Below, in pieces: positions 62,217 through 64,000 of a DNA stretch of 64,000 nt. Within the stretch, counting starts at the first letter, position 1; the number at the start of each line of letters is the position of its first letter. The notes beneath the pieces were generated by a model. It was not told the DNA's origin. It saw nothing but the letters and a program-made list of their open reading frames with translations, and made no database searches. The stretch comes from Ophioderma brevispina (taxonomy: Eukaryota > Echinodermata > Ophiuroidea > Amphilepidida > Ophiodermatidae). Both the position numbers and the translations under genes were made by a program. Location of the stretch: the NCBI GenBank assembly GCA_023653785.1, contig JAMKCH010041576.1, positions 49,276 through 113,275 on the forward strand. The letters run 5' to 3'.

Positions 62217-63330
62217 GTGTCATGGACAGACGTCATGGACGGATATCCACACATGACACTGAATGTGGTTTTATTGTAAAAGTTGATCCACCTAATAAAT
62301 TAGGTAATGGTGATATACGGAGGGGAATATCATTTTACACAAACTTACATTTAAACTTTAGACATGATGTAAGTAAGGTACTGAGATTCAGGGTTGTTGA
62401 CATTAAGATGTGGAACTGTCCGTCCATAACACAGAAAATTCTCGTGAAGTTTTTCTACATCTTACAAGAAGGAAAAAAATAGTGATACCAAGGGAAGTAT
62501 CTCCCCTCTTTATGAGGTGTATTATGTATCAATAAAATGGATATTCAGCTGTTAAAAGTTTGTGGAAATGAGTATTGAAAGTGGGTCATGGACAGACACT
62601 TGCTTATTTCCCATTATTTTTCCAAACGGTTTGGAAGCCATAATTACCAAAGGAACAGGATTAAAAATGTTCTTTTTGCATTTTGACATGCAGTATCATC
62701 CTATTAAAGATTTACATTCATTTAGAGACAATTTTAGATAAGATTTTTTCAGATAAATTTGTGTCATGGAGGGACACTATGGAACTATGGAAGGCAAAAG
62801 ATGTGTCCGTCAATGTCAACAATCATATATTTTTGCCTGTTTCTTTCAAGTAAGTTGAAAGCATGATGGAGCTATAAGTCACCTTGCTTATAGTAGCAAA
62901 ATATTACCTATTGTACAAGTCACCAATTTTGTTAACATTCATGTCCGTCCATGACATCAGAAAAATGTCCGTCCATGACGCATCTTTGGCGGACGGTTCT
63001 CAAAAGGTAAACGTTGTGTAAACAAATTGTAGGACTAGGGTCTGTGCTTATATAAATTTGGTGAATTGAAAAAAAAAACAGCAAAGTTTAGATAGAAAGT
63101 AGAAAAATACCAAAAACTGCAAAACCCAAATTCTATCCCTGTCCGTTCATAACATAACTTCAGGCGCAGTTCTATTTTAGTTACATATTCTCGCACCTTG
63201 ACTGTACTTGATAAACAATTACAGGATACTACTCTACCTTATTAAGAACAAAACCCATCTATTATGACCAAGGGTTATTTTTTATAGGTATTATTTGTAT
63301 CAAAATTTGAAAAATGTCCGTCCATGCATG
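62217..63330. repeat. Block with dispersed TGTCCGTCCATGAC motifs
   Basis: The motif or a close variant occurs at about 62219 (twice in tandem), 62585 and 62763 as reverse complement, and at 62417, 62804, 62942, 62966, 63139 and 63315 in forward orientation. Two forward copies at 62942-62955 and 62966-62979 are exact. Spacing is irregular (11 to about 190 bases). The 86-codon ORF at 62222-62482 starts inside the first copies and has no known domain. The pattern could be subterminal repeats of a DNA transposon or a decayed satellite; I cannot decide. Confidence 0.75.
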
Positions 63331-63789
63331 GATTAGGCTCATTTATATCATAGAGATTTATATTGAAAATTAGAATTACAGTTCCCAATTGTGTAACAGG
63401 ATTCAAAATTTCCGGTCAACTGCTGTATTTAATGAGATTATTTAGTGAGATGAATTTCTTGACCATTGCAAAATATACATAATAGAGAATCTTGATTGAG
63501 AAGCACGAATGGGAAAGGGATTCAGTCCTGTAAAAGCCGTTTTCGCTGGGTGGGAAACCAATGTGTGCATTGACCTTCAAATCACAGCCCCTTATGTGCG
63601 ATGCGGACGCAGTTTCTAAACCCTGGTGCAATACTGTCCAACATCATGCAGAACGCTCTATGCATTCACTCTGAATTGAAAATTTATTTAAACTAAGGCA
63701 TGAGATTTTTAGAAGAGACTTTGTCTACTATATCAGAATATCTACTATGCAAACAGCTTATTTGATGCAGAAAGTTCTGAGGAGAAATC
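63331..63789. other. No gene recognised
   Basis: AT-rich. The 71-codon ORF on the minus strand has no recognised domain. Confidence 0.4.
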
Positions 63790-63834
63790 TAATTTCGCAC
63801 ATAGGAGGTTTTCACACCGGGGCACACCTTGCAC
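63790..63834 (+). repeat. Dispersed repeat, second copy (partner 60929-60974)
   Basis: Shares CTAATTTCGCACATAGGA, GTTTTCAC and CACCTTG(T)GCA with the upstream copy. It lies close to the window end, so any larger unit to the right is cut off. Confidence 0.8.
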
Positions 63835-63938
63835 GCCCTCCGACTACTTCATGAATCAGCAGAGTGCTTCTAAATGCCATTCTATTACCTCTGCTGCCCA
63901 TTATTGAAAATGGAGCATTCTGATTGGTCAGTTTACTG

Positions 63939-63960
63939 CCCATTATTCTGCAATAATGGG
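63939..63960. repeat. Short palindrome CCCATTATT-CTGC-AATAATGGG
   Basis: Perfect 9-base arms around a 4-base loop. Another CCCATTATT lies at about 63897, before ATTCTGATTGGTCAG. These words may belong to the edge of a transposon that continues past the window. Confidence 0.85.
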
Positions 63961-64000
63961 TCGCCAATGCATTTTCTCGTTATATCACGCTATTTTCGGT

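Noticed and set aside
1..64000. CRISPR arrays, bacterial operons, plasmid or phage genes
   Set aside because: The window has animal-type retroelements and no dense bacterial-style coding; repeats are not regular direct repeats with unique spacers.

Overview
The window looks like intergenic, repeat-dominated DNA from an animal nuclear genome. It is AT-rich, has long homopolymers (an 89-base A run at 17504-17592 and a 37-base T run at 20165-20201), and carries degraded non-LTR retroposons, a Penelope-like element fragment, tRNA-type SINE debris and many non-autonomous inverted-repeat elements. This element mix is common in marine invertebrates (molluscs, brachiopods, echinoderms, hemichordates), but nothing here fixes the phylum. 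I found no host protein-coding gene, no rRNA gene and no intact tRNA gene. The longest open frames (104 to 217 codons) mostly lie inside repeats, and the rest show no family I recognise.

Layout. 1-8.3 kb: an inverted-repeat block, then a direct duplication of about 3.2 kb (949-4186 and 5086-8271) whose copies differ largely by one- or two-base indels. 8.7-9.5 kb: a foldback built from a GGTCTAAT minisatellite. 10.1-11.4 kb and 19.1-19.5 kb: two elements with CAG-(T/G)GGCGGATC ends, each flanked by a perfect 5-bp direct repeat. 12.7-15 kb: a SINE remnant, a minisatellite and TTAA-ended elements. 16-18.3 kb: a long foldback and a 230-bp direct repeat. 20.2-21.0, 32.4-33.0 and 53.2-53.5 kb: three copies of one TTAA-bounded family. 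28.8 and 31.5 kb: two outward-facing motifs that resemble a hammerhead ribozyme core. 33.2-34.0 kb: another TTAA-type element. 37.8-38.3 kb (minus): C-terminal part of a Penelope-like protein with a GIY-YIG-type region. 43-47.5 kb: three foldbacks and one member of a dispersed direct repeat. 50.8-53.5 kb: four small elements, including a CGAGTTT minisatellite foldback. 56.1-59.2 kb: two different LINE reverse transcriptase pseudogenes in tandem. 60.8-64 kb: a dense hairpin and a block rich in TGTCCGTCCATGAC.

There is no gene cooperation to describe, because this is a repeat graveyard. Its most unusual content is the number of distinct small inverted-repeat families, several of which share a TTAA target, and the hammerhead-like cores. 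All homology statements come from reading the sequence by eye; no database or folding program was run.
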